A DNA stretch of 64,000 nucleotides from Corydoras sp. C115. Its lineage: Eukaryota; Chordata; Actinopteri; Siluriformes; Callichthyidae. Where the stretch lies: positions 20,001 to 84,000 of the forward strand of contig JAFMOC010000103.1 in assembly GCA_019802505.1 (NCBI GenBank). The letters run 5' to 3'. How positions within the stretch are numbered: position 1 is the stretch's first letter; every line of letters starts with the position of its first letter. The notes under the pieces are model-generated. The model was not told the origin of the DNA, searched no databases, and was given only the letters and a program-made list of their open reading frames with translations. Positions 45,699-57,944 of the stretch are shown here, piece by piece. The position numbers and the translations under genes were made by a program.

Positions 45699-45819
45699 GA
45701 CAACAGCTGAGAGTCTGACAAATAACAATGAAGCAGAGCTGCAGCGTCGTTGTGAAGCGAGACAGCAGGAGATCGACCAAATGCAGCAGGTTCTGCAGAC
45801 CAATATCCAGCTTCTGCAG
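45699..45819 (+). CDS. pde4dip: pde4dip coding exon 6 (coiled coil)
   Basis: Acceptor TTATATTTTAG and donor GTAGTG. Completes Leu121 and encodes TTAESLTNNNEAELQRRCEA then RQQEIDQMQQVLQTNIQLLQ (122-161). It aligns by eye with the NEAEL(R)RQFEERQQEM...IQLLQ block of mammalian myomegalin. Confidence 0.92.
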
Positions 45820-46254
45820 GTAGTGTATAAACACAAACCAAGATGCATTTTCATGCAAACTCATATTCATATGAATTTCCATATGCAAATAAATCCCATA
45901 AAATACACAAATAAATCCACACCAGCACAAGGCTGGTAAAATATCAGTCGAATGTAACTCAGTTCTATTACTGCAACAAAGTTATTGTTATTTTCAAACG
46001 AGTTCACCAAGTTCTGCTCTCCGTGTACTTTACAGTGGAGTACAATAGAGCGAGATGAATGATTTTTTTTTTTTCACAATAAGAAAATGATGTCAGAGCT
46101 TTTCAAACGAAATAATACAAATTCTTTGGTCGAGGCATGCGCATACGCACATAATACAGACAATTACCATTTTTGCAAATTTTTGCAAAGACAATTTGGA
46201 TAATTCTGGTGATGGTAATGTTAATGATGATGATTATGATGTTTTGTGTGACAG
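45820..46254. other. pde4dip intron 6
   Basis: 435 bp of AT-rich sequence without repeats. Ends TTTTGTGTGACAG. Confidence 0.8.
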
Positions 46255-46397
46255 GAGGCTCAGTTGGCACACAATGGGGCCGAGTGCATGGCCAGTCTTA
46301 AAGAGTCCTGCCCCCAGAATTCCCGTGTCGCCATGGAGTCCGTCACCAAGGAGACCGTTGCCAACCTGCCGCCGAACAAAAACAGAGACACAGAAAG
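46255..46397 (+). CDS. pde4dip: pde4dip coding exon 7
   Basis: Encodes EAQLAHNGAECMASLKESCP, then a less helical, Ser/Thr/Pro-containing part (QNSRVAMESVTKETVANLPP) and NKNRDTE with two bases of Arg209. Donor GTGAAG. Residues 162-209. The opening corresponds to EESRLAKNEAARMAAL of the mammalian protein; the rest is poorly conserved. Confidence 0.85.
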
Positions 46398-47038
46398 GTG
46401 AAGGAAAATGAGAAAGCGAGACAAAAAGAAATGGAAATATGTATTATAATTGGATTATTTTCTGTGGATTACAGCCAGAGTCATTCCAAAATGCAGTGTG
46501 CCACCCCGTTAGCTGGTACTTGACAGTGTGTATATGGCTGTGGTCAGGCATAATTTGTCAGCCTCCTCTGTTCGTGAATAAATAGGGATTTTTACAGGAC
46601 TTTCACTGAGTAGATGTAATGTGCAATGATGGCCCTAGAGGGTTCCTTGTGTTTTACAGCCCCCTTTAGCTTTGCACGCCGCATATTCATGCCATTTCTA
46701 ATACTTTCTCTTTATACAGGTTACATTATTTTTTTTTTATTATACTAACACATTTTAATGACCAGATTCAGTGTAGTGAAATACACCTTCATATCCCTTA
46801 CCAATTATTAGATCTGGTTTTTAAAGTTTATATCGACTTGATATAAAAATATATATTAATATATATATATTAATAAAAATATCAGTGGCTGCTGGTAAGA
46901 TATGGACGTAACTCCCAGGTCTAGCTGTTAGGTTCTTATGAGTTTTATGTATCGTGTTCATGAACTTATTAATAATAACTCCTGCAGAAGTCTTGTGAGA
47001 AACTTTGGCATGTTGATATGTGTGAACCGTGTTTGCAG
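46398..47038. other. pde4dip intron 7
   Basis: 641 bp, AT-rich, no repeat family recognised. Ends GTGTTTGCAG. Confidence 0.75.
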
Positions 47039-47192
47039 AATCGAGGAGCTGACTGCAGCAGTACGCTGTAAGGAGATATTGATTCTTGAGTTAACAGAGG
47101 AGCGGGGCTCTCTGAGAGAGCGTGTCGCAGAAATGGAGAAACAGCTTCATGAACTTTCTACCTCCTTGCTACAGAAAGAAAAAGATGCAGAG
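47039..47192 (+). CDS. pde4dip: pde4dip coding exon 8 (coiled coil)
   Basis: Completes Arg209 and encodes IEELTAAVRCKEILILELTE, ERGSLRERVAEMEKQLHELS and TSLLQKEKDAE (210-260), clearly heptad-like. RIEEL...AAV matches the RIEELNQSLAAQE block of the family. Donor GTGGGA. Confidence 0.9.
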
Positions 47193-47639
47193 GTGGGAGC
47201 GTGTGGAGGTTTATGTGCACAGAGTGACAAGCATTCATGCACCAATAGTAATTTAAAATCCTTATAAAAAAGACTAAATTTAAAAACTCTGAGACTTAAA
47301 GCTTAAATTCCAACTTTTCTTTGATTTCTTTAATGAAACACAATAAATTATTTAATAAGGATTTACTTTAGGCCTTAAATTAAGGAATAAAATCAGTTTC
47401 TTACCGGCAGATTTTGCCTGAGAAACATTATTATGTATGACTCCTGTACAGGAGAAAAAGATTATTTCTGTGTTGAGTTTGCATGTTCTCCCCATGTCCT
47501 CACACAATCCAAAACAATTTAGGTGGTAAATTGCAACTAGGTGTGGATGTAAATGTGAATTGGTTTGTGACCGGTCATGAATGGGTTTTTTTTTTTTATA
47601 CCTTTTGCCCTAAAAGAGCATCAGTGCCAATCTGAACTC
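47193..47639. other. Start of pde4dip intron 8
   Basis: No gene. 47470-47600 has weak old SINE-1 words (GTTTGCATGTTCTCCCC). Confidence 0.5.
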
Positions 47640-47965
47640 ATTCATTCATTGTCTCCCGCTTTATCCTCTATTAGGGTCGCGGTGGGGTTCCCCATGCCCA
47701 TCCAGGGGAGAACGTCTCGGGCGCTGGACAGATAGACCCAGGACAGGGCGCCAATCCATCACTGGGCACACACTCACTCACACAGACACACTCCATATGG
47801 GGCAATTTTGAGAATTCAATTGACGTGATCCATGTTTTTGGACTGTGGGAGGAAACCGGAGAACCCGGAGGAAACCCACGCAGACACGGGGAGAACATGG
47901 AAACTCCACCCAGATTGGGATTCGAACCGGGAATCCCTAGTGCTGAGAGGCGAACGTGCTAACCG
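47640..47965 (-). mobile_element. SINE-1 copy, head end lost
   Basis: Truncated in the head after GTGCTAACC. Confidence 0.88.
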
Positions 47966-47989
47966 CCGCCACTCTGAACTGTAAATTAA

Positions 47990-48150
47990 AATTTACATTT
48001 GTTCATTTAGCGGACGCTTTTATCCAAAGCAACATACAAGTATGCCAACTCGGTTGGGGTCAGAACAATGAGGGTTAAGGGACTTCAGTGGACCTGGGGT
48101 TTGAACCCACACCCTCCAGATTGACAGCCCAACTCCCTAACCATGTCCAC
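47990..48150 (-). mobile_element. SINE-2 copy, internally deleted
   Basis: TTTAGCGGACGCTTTTATCC ... GGGGTTTGAACCCAC, lacking the CTTGCTCAAGG segment. Confidence 0.72.
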
Positions 48151-48267
48151 TTACATATATTTCTGACATCATACATTTAAACCCATATATTCCAAATGAA
48201 TCCAGTTTAATATACTTCTAAATTAATTAAACGTTTTCTATATTTATAAATTATTACATACCAAACT

Positions 48268-48613
48268 GGCAGCACGGTGGCTTAGTGGTTAGCACGTTCG
48301 CCTCTCAGCGCTAGGGATTCCCGATTCAAATCCCCATCTGGGTGGAGTTTCCAGGTTCTCCCCGTGTCTGCGTGGGTTTCCTCCGGGTTCTCCGGTTTCC
48401 TCCCACAGTCCAAAAACATGGATCAAGTCAATTGAATTCTCCAAATTGCCCCATATAGAGTGTGTCTGTGTGAGTGAGTGTGTGCCCAGCGATGGATTGG
48501 TGCCCTTTCCTGGGTCTATCTGCCCAGCGCTCGAGATGTTCTCCCCTGGATGGGCATGGGGAACCCCACCGCGACCCTAATAGAGGATAAAGCGGGAGAT
48601 AATGAATGAACGA
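48268..48613 (+). mobile_element. SINE-1 copy
   Basis: Target duplication ACATACCAAACT at 48256-48267 and 48614-48625. Confidence 0.92.
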
Positions 48614-48625
48614 ACATACCAAACT

Positions 48626-48960
48626 TTAATTATTGTTACTATCAGGGATGGACATAAGTGTTGCGCAATGTGTTCAACAAAATTAGCAAAGCATTTCATA
48701 AATTATAATGTAAAGCATGTTTTGTGCACCATTACGTTTGACATTTTTGGTGTACAGTAACAGAGTTTGGCTCCAGAGAGCTTACTTTATTAGTATCTTA
48801 TTTTTAAACTGATTTTAACATTCCATCCATGAAACAATCTATACTGAAAGAAACGGTAGACCGAAACTGAAAGTAAGAAACGAGTATTCACGGAAAAATC
48901 ACTGCACCGAGCACCAAGCAACATCTTTAGATGCTCCTTTGAAATATTATATGCACCTGT
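48626..48960. other. pde4dip intron 8, unique sequence
   Basis: No exon or repeat recognised. Confidence 0.45.
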
Positions 48961-48961
48961 A

Positions 48962-48993
<32 letters not shown>

Positions 48994-49362
48994 GGGGCGG
49001 CACGGTGGCTTAGTGTTTAGCACGTTCGCCTCTCAGCGCTAGGGATTCCCGGTTGGAATCCCCATCTGGGTGAGTTTCCATGTTCTCCCCGTGTCTGCGT
49101 GGGTTTCCTCCGGGTTCTCCGGTTTCCTCCCACAGTCCAAAAACATGGATCAAGTCAATTGATTTCTCAAAATTGCCCCATATAGAGTGTGTCTCTGTGA
49201 GTGAGTGTGTGCCCAGCGATGGATTGGCGCCCTGTCCTGGGTCTATCTGCCCAGCGCCCGAGACGTTCTCCCCTGGATGGGCATGGGGAACCCCACCGCG
49301 ACCCTAATAGAGGATAAAGCAGGAGATAATGAATGAATGAATTATTATTATTATTATCATCA
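48962..49362 (+). mobile_element. SINE-1 copy (48996-49340) inside an (ATT)n microsatellite
   Basis: ATT repeat on both sides (48962-48992 and 49341-49360), with the full SINE between. Confidence 0.92.
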
Positions 49363-50520
49363 TTATAGCTTTCTTTTGCCCAATATGTTTCCTAAAATCA
49401 TTTCTGTATGCATTTCTGTTGCCTCCATCTCCACTTAATGGCTTGTGTCTGAATTGTAAGCAGTGTAGATTTTTGCCGAAAATCAGTAAAACATTTAATG
49501 TAATATTTACACCACGTTTCCAAACCCGTTTTTTAAAAAACTTTTATTCCTTCCACTCGGCTTTAATAACTGCTGCATCGTCACAGAGCATAAACTCAGA
49601 AGCTGATCTCTGCTGTTCATGAAGGTGAAGTGTCACTGCGGCCACCGTACTGGTCAGCTTTGCATATAGGACTTCTTTTCACAATTAAATGAAATTGAAC
49701 TCACTCAATCTTCAGCGGCGATCCAAGCTGTTTGCTTTGTTATGAATGCCAGACGAGCAATTACGCTACAGGCTTCATGGGTAACTTGTGTACGGTGTCT
49801 ATGCTCCATATGCTGGAAGAAGCAGTGAATGTCAATCTGTGCAGTCTGGTGCTGATTAACCAATAAGCAAGAAGTTGACCTTTGAAGACACATCTCCCTT
49901 TATAATAAGGAAGAAATCCATACAGAAATGCAACTGGATATAAATGCGAATAGGGAAATAATCGGCATTAAAAATGCAAAAAAGGACAGAGAAATATAAT
50001 AACCACCATAATAAACACATTTAAAACAATAAGCAAATAGGGAACCTAATACAAATGTAAATAATTAAAAAAAAAGATAAACATGTCATATTTTAATGTT
50101 TCTATTTAGGACCTTCTGTATTTTAGTGCATTTATATAATGTTTTTAATAAAGTTTATTTCTTTTTTTTATTATGGATGCTGTCATCACATAATTATTGT
50201 AAGTTCATGTGAAGCGTTATGTAAACCGTTTAACAAATTGCTTAATTTGTAAAAGCTGAACAAGGATCAAATTACTGCAACAAAAAAGAAAATGTATATA
50301 ATAAGTTTGAAAACTGCTCCTGAGTTACTTTTAATTACAAAATGTCTAAGCTCTGTTATAAGAAGTCTGTATCTACAAATTTTCAGCAAGTCTGTAATTA
50401 AAACATGGCTCTTAATCTACAGATAGATTTTATTTAATCTGAAATAATAAATGAGTGCTTGTTTTATATATATTTATATATAGCTTTTTGGTTATTTATT
50501 TTTGATGCATTAATTTTATA
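49363..50520. other. pde4dip intron 8, 1.15 kb without SINEs
   Basis: AT-rich. No exon borders with a family match. Confidence 0.4.
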
Positions 50521-50523
50521 TTG

Positions 50524-50873
50524 GGCGGCGGTGGTTTAGTGGTTAGCACGTTCGCCTCTCAGCGCTAGGGATTCCCGGTTCGAATCCCCATCTGGGTGGA
50601 GTTTCCATGTTCTCCCCGTGTCTGCGTGGGTTTCCTCCGGGTTCTCCGCTTTCCTCCCACAGTCCAAAAACATGGATCAAGTCAATTGAATTCTCAAAAT
50701 TGCCCCATATAGAGTGTGTCTGTGTGAGTGAGTGTGTGCCCAGCGATGGATTGGCGCCCTGTCCTGGGTCTATCTGCCCAGCGCCCGAGACGTTCTCCCC
50801 TGGATGGGCATGGGGAACCCCACCGCGACCCTAATAGAGGATAAAGTGGGAGATAATGAATGAATGAATGAAT
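50524..50873 (+). mobile_element. SINE-1 copy
   Basis: AATTTTATATT on both sides. Near-consensus sequence suggests a young insertion. Confidence 0.92.
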
Positions 50874-50967
50874 AATTTTATATTTTCACACTTGTAATTT
50901 TATTTCACAAGTTCTAAAAGTAAATAAACATAACCTAGATGAACAACAAACTCAGACGAATAAAGAG

Positions 50968-51049
50968 GGGGGGGGGGGTTCCCTATACTCATCCAGTAGA
51001 GAATACTTTGTGTGGTGGGCAGATACACCCAGGATAAGGTGCCACTGTG

Positions 51050-51055
<6 letters not shown>
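50968..51055 (-). mobile_element. SINE-1 fragment with poly-G and (CA)n
   Basis: G run at 50967-50978. Joins head-to-head with the next copy through a (CA)n run at 51046-51077. Confidence 0.75.
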
Positions 51056-51072
<17 letters not shown>

Positions 51073-51080
<8 letters not shown>

Positions 51081-51380
51081 CTCTCAGCGCTGGGATTCCC
51101 GGTTCGAATCCCCATCTATGTGGAGTTTCCATGTTCTCCCCGTGTCCTCGTGGGTTTCCTCCGCGTTTTCCGGTTTCCTCCCACAGTCCAATAACATGTA
51201 TTCAAGGTAAATTGGATGCTCTAAATTTCCCCATATAGTGTTTGAGTGAGTGTGTGACCAGTGATAAATTGGCGTCCTGTCCTGGGTGTATCTGCTCAAC
51301 ACCCGAAATGTTCTCCCTGGATGGGCATGGGGAACCCCCTGCGACCCTAATAGAGGATAAAGCAGAAGATAATGAATGAA
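51073..51380 (+). mobile_element. SINE-1 copy lacking the first ~30 bp
   Basis: Starts CTCCTCTCAGCGCTGGG after (CA)n. Confidence 0.85.
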
Positions 51381-51548
51381 TTTTTCAGCAAATAAGATGA
51401 AAACTTCCTGTTTTAATAAAATTCACTGTTTACAATTTGTAAAGTGTTTACATTTTGAAGTGCAATATTTTTTTTTACAATATTGCAGATGTTTAATAAT
51501 GTATTAATATAATAATGATGGATTTATTTTTTCTGTTTTCTACATCAG

Positions 51549-51602
51549 TTTTATCAGGAGGAGCTGGGTCGTGAGAGACTACGCATCCAACAGGAAATGC
51601 AG
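51549..51602 (+). CDS. pde4dip: pde4dip coding exon 9 (54-bp mini-exon)
   Basis: Acceptor TTTTCTACATCAG and donor GTAGGA. Encodes FYQEELGRERLRIQQEMQ (261-278), phase 0 on both sides, so it could be skipped without changing frame. Highly helical and charged, so it continues the coiled coil. Confidence 0.88.
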
Positions 51603-52260
51603 GTAGGAACAACTGCGTTTATAGCTTTGTAAAGAAATTTCCCAAGGCCAAACGTTTTAATGTTTTAGCTAAACGTTTAAGAGGATAAGAGAACGGTGTA
51701 TATGATATAGAAATATGTTTGAAGAAATGAAACATAGGGTTTATAATTACATTTATATTTGCTTATAGTAACAAATTGTTTACCCAGAATGTGGGTTTTA
51801 TGGTTTTAATAAAGCAGGTCCTCTTCCAGATGTGGCAGCACCACGATATTGTTGAGTAGCTGTGTTGTTTGACTTCAGTTATTGTTTAGACAAAGTGTAG
51901 CGATATGTTATGTCGCCACTAGGGGCCACTATATCCTACATGATGCTCATTAAATTAACACTAGTTGCCCTGGAACCACGAGAATTTTATCAAATAAGAT
52001 AAATGCATTATTTTACTGTTCCTTATCTTGTTAGATGCTATTAGAACCATTTAAAATAATATTTACACTCATTTATTCATTTTCATTGATAAATTGTGTA
52101 GATGAGCCAATAATAATAATAATAACCGTATTTGTAATTTAAGAATCTCTTGAGCTAAGGCTTTTAAACGAAATGGAAACCATATCTAGAATTGTGTCAT
52201 AATGGACATTAATGGATGATTGTGTAAAAATAAAAGTTTAAAAATACAATGATTTATTGA
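51603..52260. other. Start of pde4dip intron 9
   Basis: AT-rich, no repeat family recognised. Confidence 0.5.
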
Positions 52261-52810
52261 GGGTGGCACGGTGGCTTAGTGGTTTGCAAGTTCGCCTCTC
52301 AGCAATGGGGATTTCAGGTTCGAATCCCAATCTGGATGTCTGCGTGGGTTTTCTCCGGGTTCTATGGTTTCCATTCAAAAAACATGGATTCAAGGTAAAT
52401 TAAATTCTCTAAATTGCCCTATATAGTGCTTTGAGGCACGTTCGCCTCTCAGCACTAGGGAATCCCGTTTCGAATCCCCATCTGGGTGGAGTTTCCATGT
52501 TCTCCCCGTGTCTGTGTGGGTTTCCTCCGGGTTCTCCGGTTTCCTCCCACAGTCCAAAAACATGGGTCAAGTCAATTGAATTCTCAAAATTGCCCCATAT
52601 AGAGTGTGTCTGTGTGAGTGAGTGTGTGCCCAGCGATGGATTGGCGCCCTGTCCTGGGTCTATCTGCCCAGCGCCCGAGACGTTCTCCCCTGGATGGGCA
52701 TGGGGAACCCCACCGCGACCCTAATAGAGGATAAAGCGGGAGATAATGAATGAATGAAATTGCCCTATATAGTGTGTGTTTCTGTGAGTGAGTGTGTGCC
52801 CAGATTCCAG
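52261..52810 (+). mobile_element. SINE-1 copy, old, interrupted by a younger copy
   Basis: Parts are 52261-52434 and about 52758-52810. Confidence 0.82.
52435..52757 (+). mobile_element. SINE-1 copy nested in an older SINE-1, 5' truncated
   Basis: AAATTGCCCTATATAGTG stands before it (about 52412) and after it (about 52758). This long duplicate may be target duplication or SINE-SINE recombination. Only the head tip is missing. Confidence 0.88.
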
Positions 52811-53152
52811 GCGGCACGGTGGTTTAGTGGTTGGCACGTTCTCCTCTCAGCGCTAGGGATTCCCGGTTCGAATCCCCATCTGGGTGGAGTTTCCATGTTC
52901 TCCCCGTGTCCGCGTGGGTTTCCTCCGGGTTCTCCGGTTTCCTCCCACAGTCCAAAAACATAGATCAAGTCAATTGAGTTCTCCAAATTGCCCCATATAG
53001 AGTGTGTGTGAGTGTGTTCCCAGTGATAGCTTGGCGCCCTGTCCTGGGTGTATCTGCCCAGCGCCCAAAACGTTCTCCCCTGGATGGGCATGGGGAACCC
53101 CCCCGCGACCCTAATAGAGGATAAAGCGGGAGATAATGAATGAATGAATGAA
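52810..53152 (+). mobile_element. SINE-1 copy
   Basis: Full length; truncates the tail of the preceding old copy. Confidence 0.9.
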
Positions 53153-53522
53153 TATCAGTTCATGAATTACACTACATTTACAGTAATTACATTAATCTTA
53201 TCTATATTGAACGGAAGCTATTGCATTAAGTTAACATCAGTCTTGCCTGCTTCTACTGTCTTGCTCTTTTATTTGACCTTTGTGTGTATCCTGTTTTCCT
53301 CCACCTGCTCCTCTATGCAGTGGTGCACATTAATATTACTGATCAAAGATCGCCCTCTACTGTAAGAGAATGAAGCTTAAAAAAAGAAAAGAATGAAAAA
53401 CATGATAAAGAAAGGGAACGAATAATTCATTTCTCTGGTCAAATACATTCTGAGAAAAAACAATATTTATACGAAGCCTTTAAGGTGTGTGTGGTTTTGG
53501 AGTGACAGCTATGAGTGAGTCA
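53153..53522. other. pde4dip intron 9, unique sequence
   Basis: No exon or repeat recognised. Confidence 0.45.
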
Positions 53523-53755
53523 AACTACAAAGTCAAAGTAGGCTTTATTGTCAATTCCTTCACATGTTCTATACATACAAAGTAATCGAAATTACGTTCC
53601 TCACTTTCCTCACTTTCCCAGACATTTAAACATAAAACAAGAAAGTGAAAATGCAGTGTGATGAAGTGGAATTTACAGTAAAAAATTTTAAGTACTATGA
53701 TTTTGTAGTGACAATGAAAGGCAATGTAAATGCAAATTAAGTAGTAACAGTAATG
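53523..53755 (-). repeat. LINE-like 3' end, copy 2
   Basis: Inverted relative of 43216-43450. Also shares the AT-repeat side (ACTATAGTAATAATAGCAA at about 53819). Confidence 0.65.
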
Positions 53756-53758
53756 ATG

Positions 53759-53812
<54 letters not shown>
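53756..53812. repeat. (AAT)n microsatellite
   Basis: About 18 units. Confidence 0.95.
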
Positions 53813-54235
53813 TAATAACTATAGTAATAATAGCAATACAGGTTCAAAGAAGTGATGGGATTATAGAAGAACATTCTGTATGAGTTTTTGAATTTACACT
53901 GCGATTCCCCTGGAAAATAAACCAATGTTGCGCATCATCTAGCTGACTACTCGATATGTGAAGGTGACTAGTGCGCAGTTCCGTTTGTGGTTCTGAGAAT
54001 GCTGTAGTACATGCAGCCTCCAAGCCCTGTTTCACTTGTAAATTAGCAATGGTGGAATATGCAAAACTTTAGATTCCTGTTCAAATTTCCAGAACTGCCA
54101 CATTTAATTACTCGTTTACCGAATTCAATTACTTACTACCTTCCTTTACTCGTATTCATTTAAACTGAATAGCATTTATTTATTTACATACAGCATTCAT
54201 TTATATTCATTAACCTCTATTTAACCTCACATCCA

Positions 54236-54270
<35 letters not shown>

Positions 54271-54411
54271 ATTTAAACAAGTTCACAAATCAGACATAAC
54301 ATGCCATTGTTTACAGACACTGATGTAGATTGTGCTTAAAATTCCTTATTCCTAAAAATGATCAAATATGATATTGTACTGAAAATAATAATAATAATAA
54401 ATAATATAATA
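53813..54411. other. pde4dip intron 9
   Basis: Mostly unique; (CA)n at 54238-54268. Confidence 0.5.
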
Positions 54412-54606
54412 ATAATTTGGTCATTTTGCTGACGCTTTTATCCAAAGCGACTTACAAGGTGAGCACAGGGTTAATCACAACATCCCTGGAGCAATGAGGG
54501 TTAAGGGTCTAACCCACACTGGTAACTTCAGTGGACCTGGGATTTGAACCCACAACCTTCAGATTGATAGCCCAACACCCTAACCACTGAGATACCTTGC
54601 CCCTAA
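54412..54606 (-). mobile_element. SINE-2 copy
   Basis: ATCCAAAGCGACTTACAAGG, GAGCAATGAGGGTTAAGGG, GGGATTTGAACCCAC. Confidence 0.8.
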
Positions 54607-55650
54607 ATGATATCAGAACCTAATAACTACATAAGTATTAAACTTACTCACTGTTGGAGGGTTTCTTTGCCCACTCCCTAGCTATAGTAATTACGTTCAA
54701 ACAGCTCTTTTTGTGGCGGGTGTTCATGTTCATGCACAAATAGCATGAAGTAGATAGACGCAATATATTGCAGCTGACTGGAATTGGGGTAGTTACTCAC
54801 ATTCGCTATACCTCATCTACATTTGTATATGTATGTGTGTGTGTGCCCCTATCTAAATTGATTATAGATCTAGTGGAGGATTAAGCGGAAGATGAGATGA
54901 GATGTTACAGTATGCAAAATAATATACATCATTTCCTTTTTTAGGTTTTTTTATTGCATGATTTCTTATTTACATTAATTGAACTTAATAACGGATGCAA
55001 GAGATTTGAGAGATATCAGCTATGTATCAGTTATTAGAGAAGGCATTGTGATTGTGTTAGCAAGACCCTGAGTTGCATGCATTATACACAGAACACTGGC
55101 AGGTTGAATGTGAGTTACCTATTGTATACATGTTATATAGAGTAATACACACCTTGGGATTATCCTGTAACTAAATATTTTATACATCTGCACTGTTATT
55201 GAAAAGAGGGAAACTGGATCCAACCAAAATAAAGAAAGATAAAGAAAAAGAAAAGAAAAGAAAAGAAACTGGTCAAAAAGATATCAGTTTGTTGTGAGAG
55301 TAAGAAAACAGTTACGTTAGTTTCCTGAAATAGATACAGAACAATATAATTTTATCAAGACGTTTTGATTATGCATTAGTATATTTTTAAATAATTGATC
55401 TATTTAATGATGCTAGTTGGCAAAACTTAAATCTAATAACTTTTGAACAATAAAAATAAAATATGTAATTTCAGATGAGACAGAGTAAAGCTTTAGGGTT
55501 GATAACTTTGTTTTGATCAGTATCAGTGACAGTAAATTCTTCAGCTCTCTTCCCTTAAGGCAAAAACAAAATGTGTATCACTCAACTACATTTAGTCATG
55601 TAAACTGAGGAGTTTCAGGAGATTGGGACTGTTTTGCATGACTAGTGACT
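54607..55650. other. pde4dip intron 9, 1 kb without SINEs
   Basis: No exon seen. Short (AAAAG)n at 55240-55268. Confidence 0.4.
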
Positions 55651-55654
55651 TCTG

Positions 55655-55900
55655 TCGTGGGAGGGGGTTTCCATGCCCATTCCAGGAAAAAACTTTTTTA
55701 CTTTTGGGCCGATACACCCAGGACAGGGTATCAACATCACTGGGCACACACTCAAACACACAGACACACATACTCTATAGTCACAATTTAAAGCAGCCAA
55801 TTTACCTTTAATTCATGTTTTTTGACTGAGGGAGGAAGCTGGAAAACCGGGAGGGATTCGAACCTGGATCTCCAGTGCTGAGAGGCAAATATTCTAATCA
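55655..55900 (-). mobile_element. SINE-1 copy, old
   Basis: Strongly diverged, but CCCATTCCAGG, CACCCAGGACAGGG and GGGATTCGAACC remain. Confidence 0.72.
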
Positions 55901-55903
55901 CCC

Positions 55904-55974
<71 letters not shown>

Positions 55975-56043
55975 TTTTGTTATTTTGTTATTTTTGTAAT
56001 TGTTGTTCATCTTCATATTTTTTCTATTTCTTAATAATTAACA

Positions 56044-56086
<43 letters not shown>
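55901..56086. repeat. (ATT)n, (TTTA)n and (AAT)n tracts
   Basis: ATT at 55902-55935, ATTT at 55938-55977, AAT at 56047-56084. Confidence 0.93.
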
Positions 56087-56106
56087 TTTGGGCATTGTGC
56101 ATATTT

Positions 56107-56180
56107 TTACATTTACATTAACCTAAATTAAGTCATTTAGCAGATGCTTTTAACCAAATAGAGTTACAAATGAGAAAACA
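56107..56180 (-). mobile_element. SINE-2 fragment, tail only
   Basis: AGTCATTTAGCAGATGCTTT then a degraded end. Confidence 0.6.
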
Positions 56181-56289
56181 ACACAAACCAGTTAGTTAAG
56201 AAGAAAAACTAAACTGCATTATTATCAATCCTAATGATCTGGTTTAGTATTAAGACTTAATGTACATTCATTTACCCATGAAAAGACAA

Positions 56290-57935
56290 CTCTTGTAACT
56301 CTACCGTAAGTCTATTTTAACTTTATTGTAACTCTACTCTTCTATATTGTGACTCTATTATAAATCTACTCTACTGTAACTCTGTGTAACTCTACTCTAC
56401 TGTAGCTCTATTGTAAATCTACTCTACTGTAACTCTGTGTAACTCTACTCTACTGTAGCTCTATTGTAAATCTACTCTACTGTAACTCTATGTAACTCTA
56501 CTGTAGCTCTATTGTAAATCTACTCTACTGTAACTCTATGTAACTCTACTGTAGCTCTATTGTAAATCTACTCTATTCTAACACCATGTAACTCTACTCT
56601 ACTGTAGCTCTATTGTAAATCTACTCTACTGTAGATCTATTGTAAATCTACTCTACTGTAGCTCTATTCTACTGTAGCTCTATTGTAAATCTACTCTACT
56701 GTAACTCTATTCTACTGTAGCTCTATTGTAAATCTACTCTACTGTAACTCTATACTACTGTAGCTCTATTGTAAATCTACTCTATTGTAACTCTATTCTA
56801 CTGTAGCTCTATTGTAAATCTACTCTACTGTAGCTCTATTGTAAATCTACTCTACTGTAACTCTATTCTACTGTAGCTCTATTGTAAATCTACTCTATGT
56901 AACTACTATACTGTAGCTCTATTGTAAATCTACTCTACTGTAACTCTATGTAACTCTACTCTACTGTAGCTCTATGTAAATCTACTCTACTGTAACTCTA
57001 TGTAACCCTACTGTAGCTCTATTGTAAATCTACTCTACTGTAGCTCTATTGTAAATCTACTCTACTGTAGCTCTATTGTAAATCTTCTCTACTGTAACTC
57101 TATGTAACTCTACTCTACTGTAGCTCTATTGTAAATCTACTCTACTGTAACTGCCTATATGAGCAGTTTATCTTAAATATCAGTTTATATCTATGTAACT
57201 CTACTCTATTGTAACTCTATTCTACTGTATCTTTACAGTAATCCTATTGTAACTCTATTCTACTGTATCTTTACAGTAATTCTATTGTAACTCTATTCTA
57301 CTGTAACTGCCTATATGAGCAGTTTATATCTTAAATATCAGTTTATATCTATGTAAGTCTACTCTATTGTAACTCTATTCTACTGTATCTTTACAGTAAT
57401 TCTATTGTTACTCTATTCTACTGTATCTTTACAGTAACTCTATTGTAACTCTATTCTACTGTATCTTTACAGTAATTCTATTGTAACTCTATTCTACTGT
57501 ATCTTTACAGTAACTCTATTGTAACTCTATTCTACTGTATCTTTACAGTAATTCTATTGTAACTCTATTCTACTGTATCTTTACAGTAATTCTATTGTTA
57601 CTATATTCTACTGTATCTTTACAGTAACTCTATTGTAACTCTATTCTACTGTATCTTTATAGTAATTCTATTGTAATTCTATTCTACTGTATCTTTACAG
57701 TAATTCTATTGTTACTCTATTCTACTGTATCTTTACAGTAATTCTATTGTTACTCTATTCTACTGTATCTTTACAGTAATTCTATTGTAATTCTATTCTA
57801 CTGTATCTTTACAGTAATTCTATTGTTACTCTATTCTACTGTATCTTTACAGTAATTCTATTGTTACTCTATTCTACTGTATCTTTACAGTAATTCTATT
57901 GTAACTCTATTGTAACTCTATTGTAACTCTACTGA
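56290..57935. repeat. 1.65-kb minisatellite with two related unit types
   Basis: Block 1 (to about 57150) has 36-48-bp units built from TCTACTGTAGCTCTATTG and TAAATCTACTCTACTGTAAC. Block 2 (about 57190-57935) has a 38-bp unit, TCTATTCTACTGTATC + TTTACAGTAATTCTATTGTAAC, repeated about 18 times with A/T changes. The sequence GCCTATATGAGCAGTTTAT occurs at about 57153 and 57307, pointing to a higher-order duplication at the junction. Ends directly at the CpG island. Confidence 0.95.
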
Positions 57936-57944
57936 TGCTGCTGC

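Noticed and set aside
56290..57935. CRISPR-like regular repeats
   Set aside because: Units are contiguous variants without unique spacers, in a vertebrate gene. It is a minisatellite.
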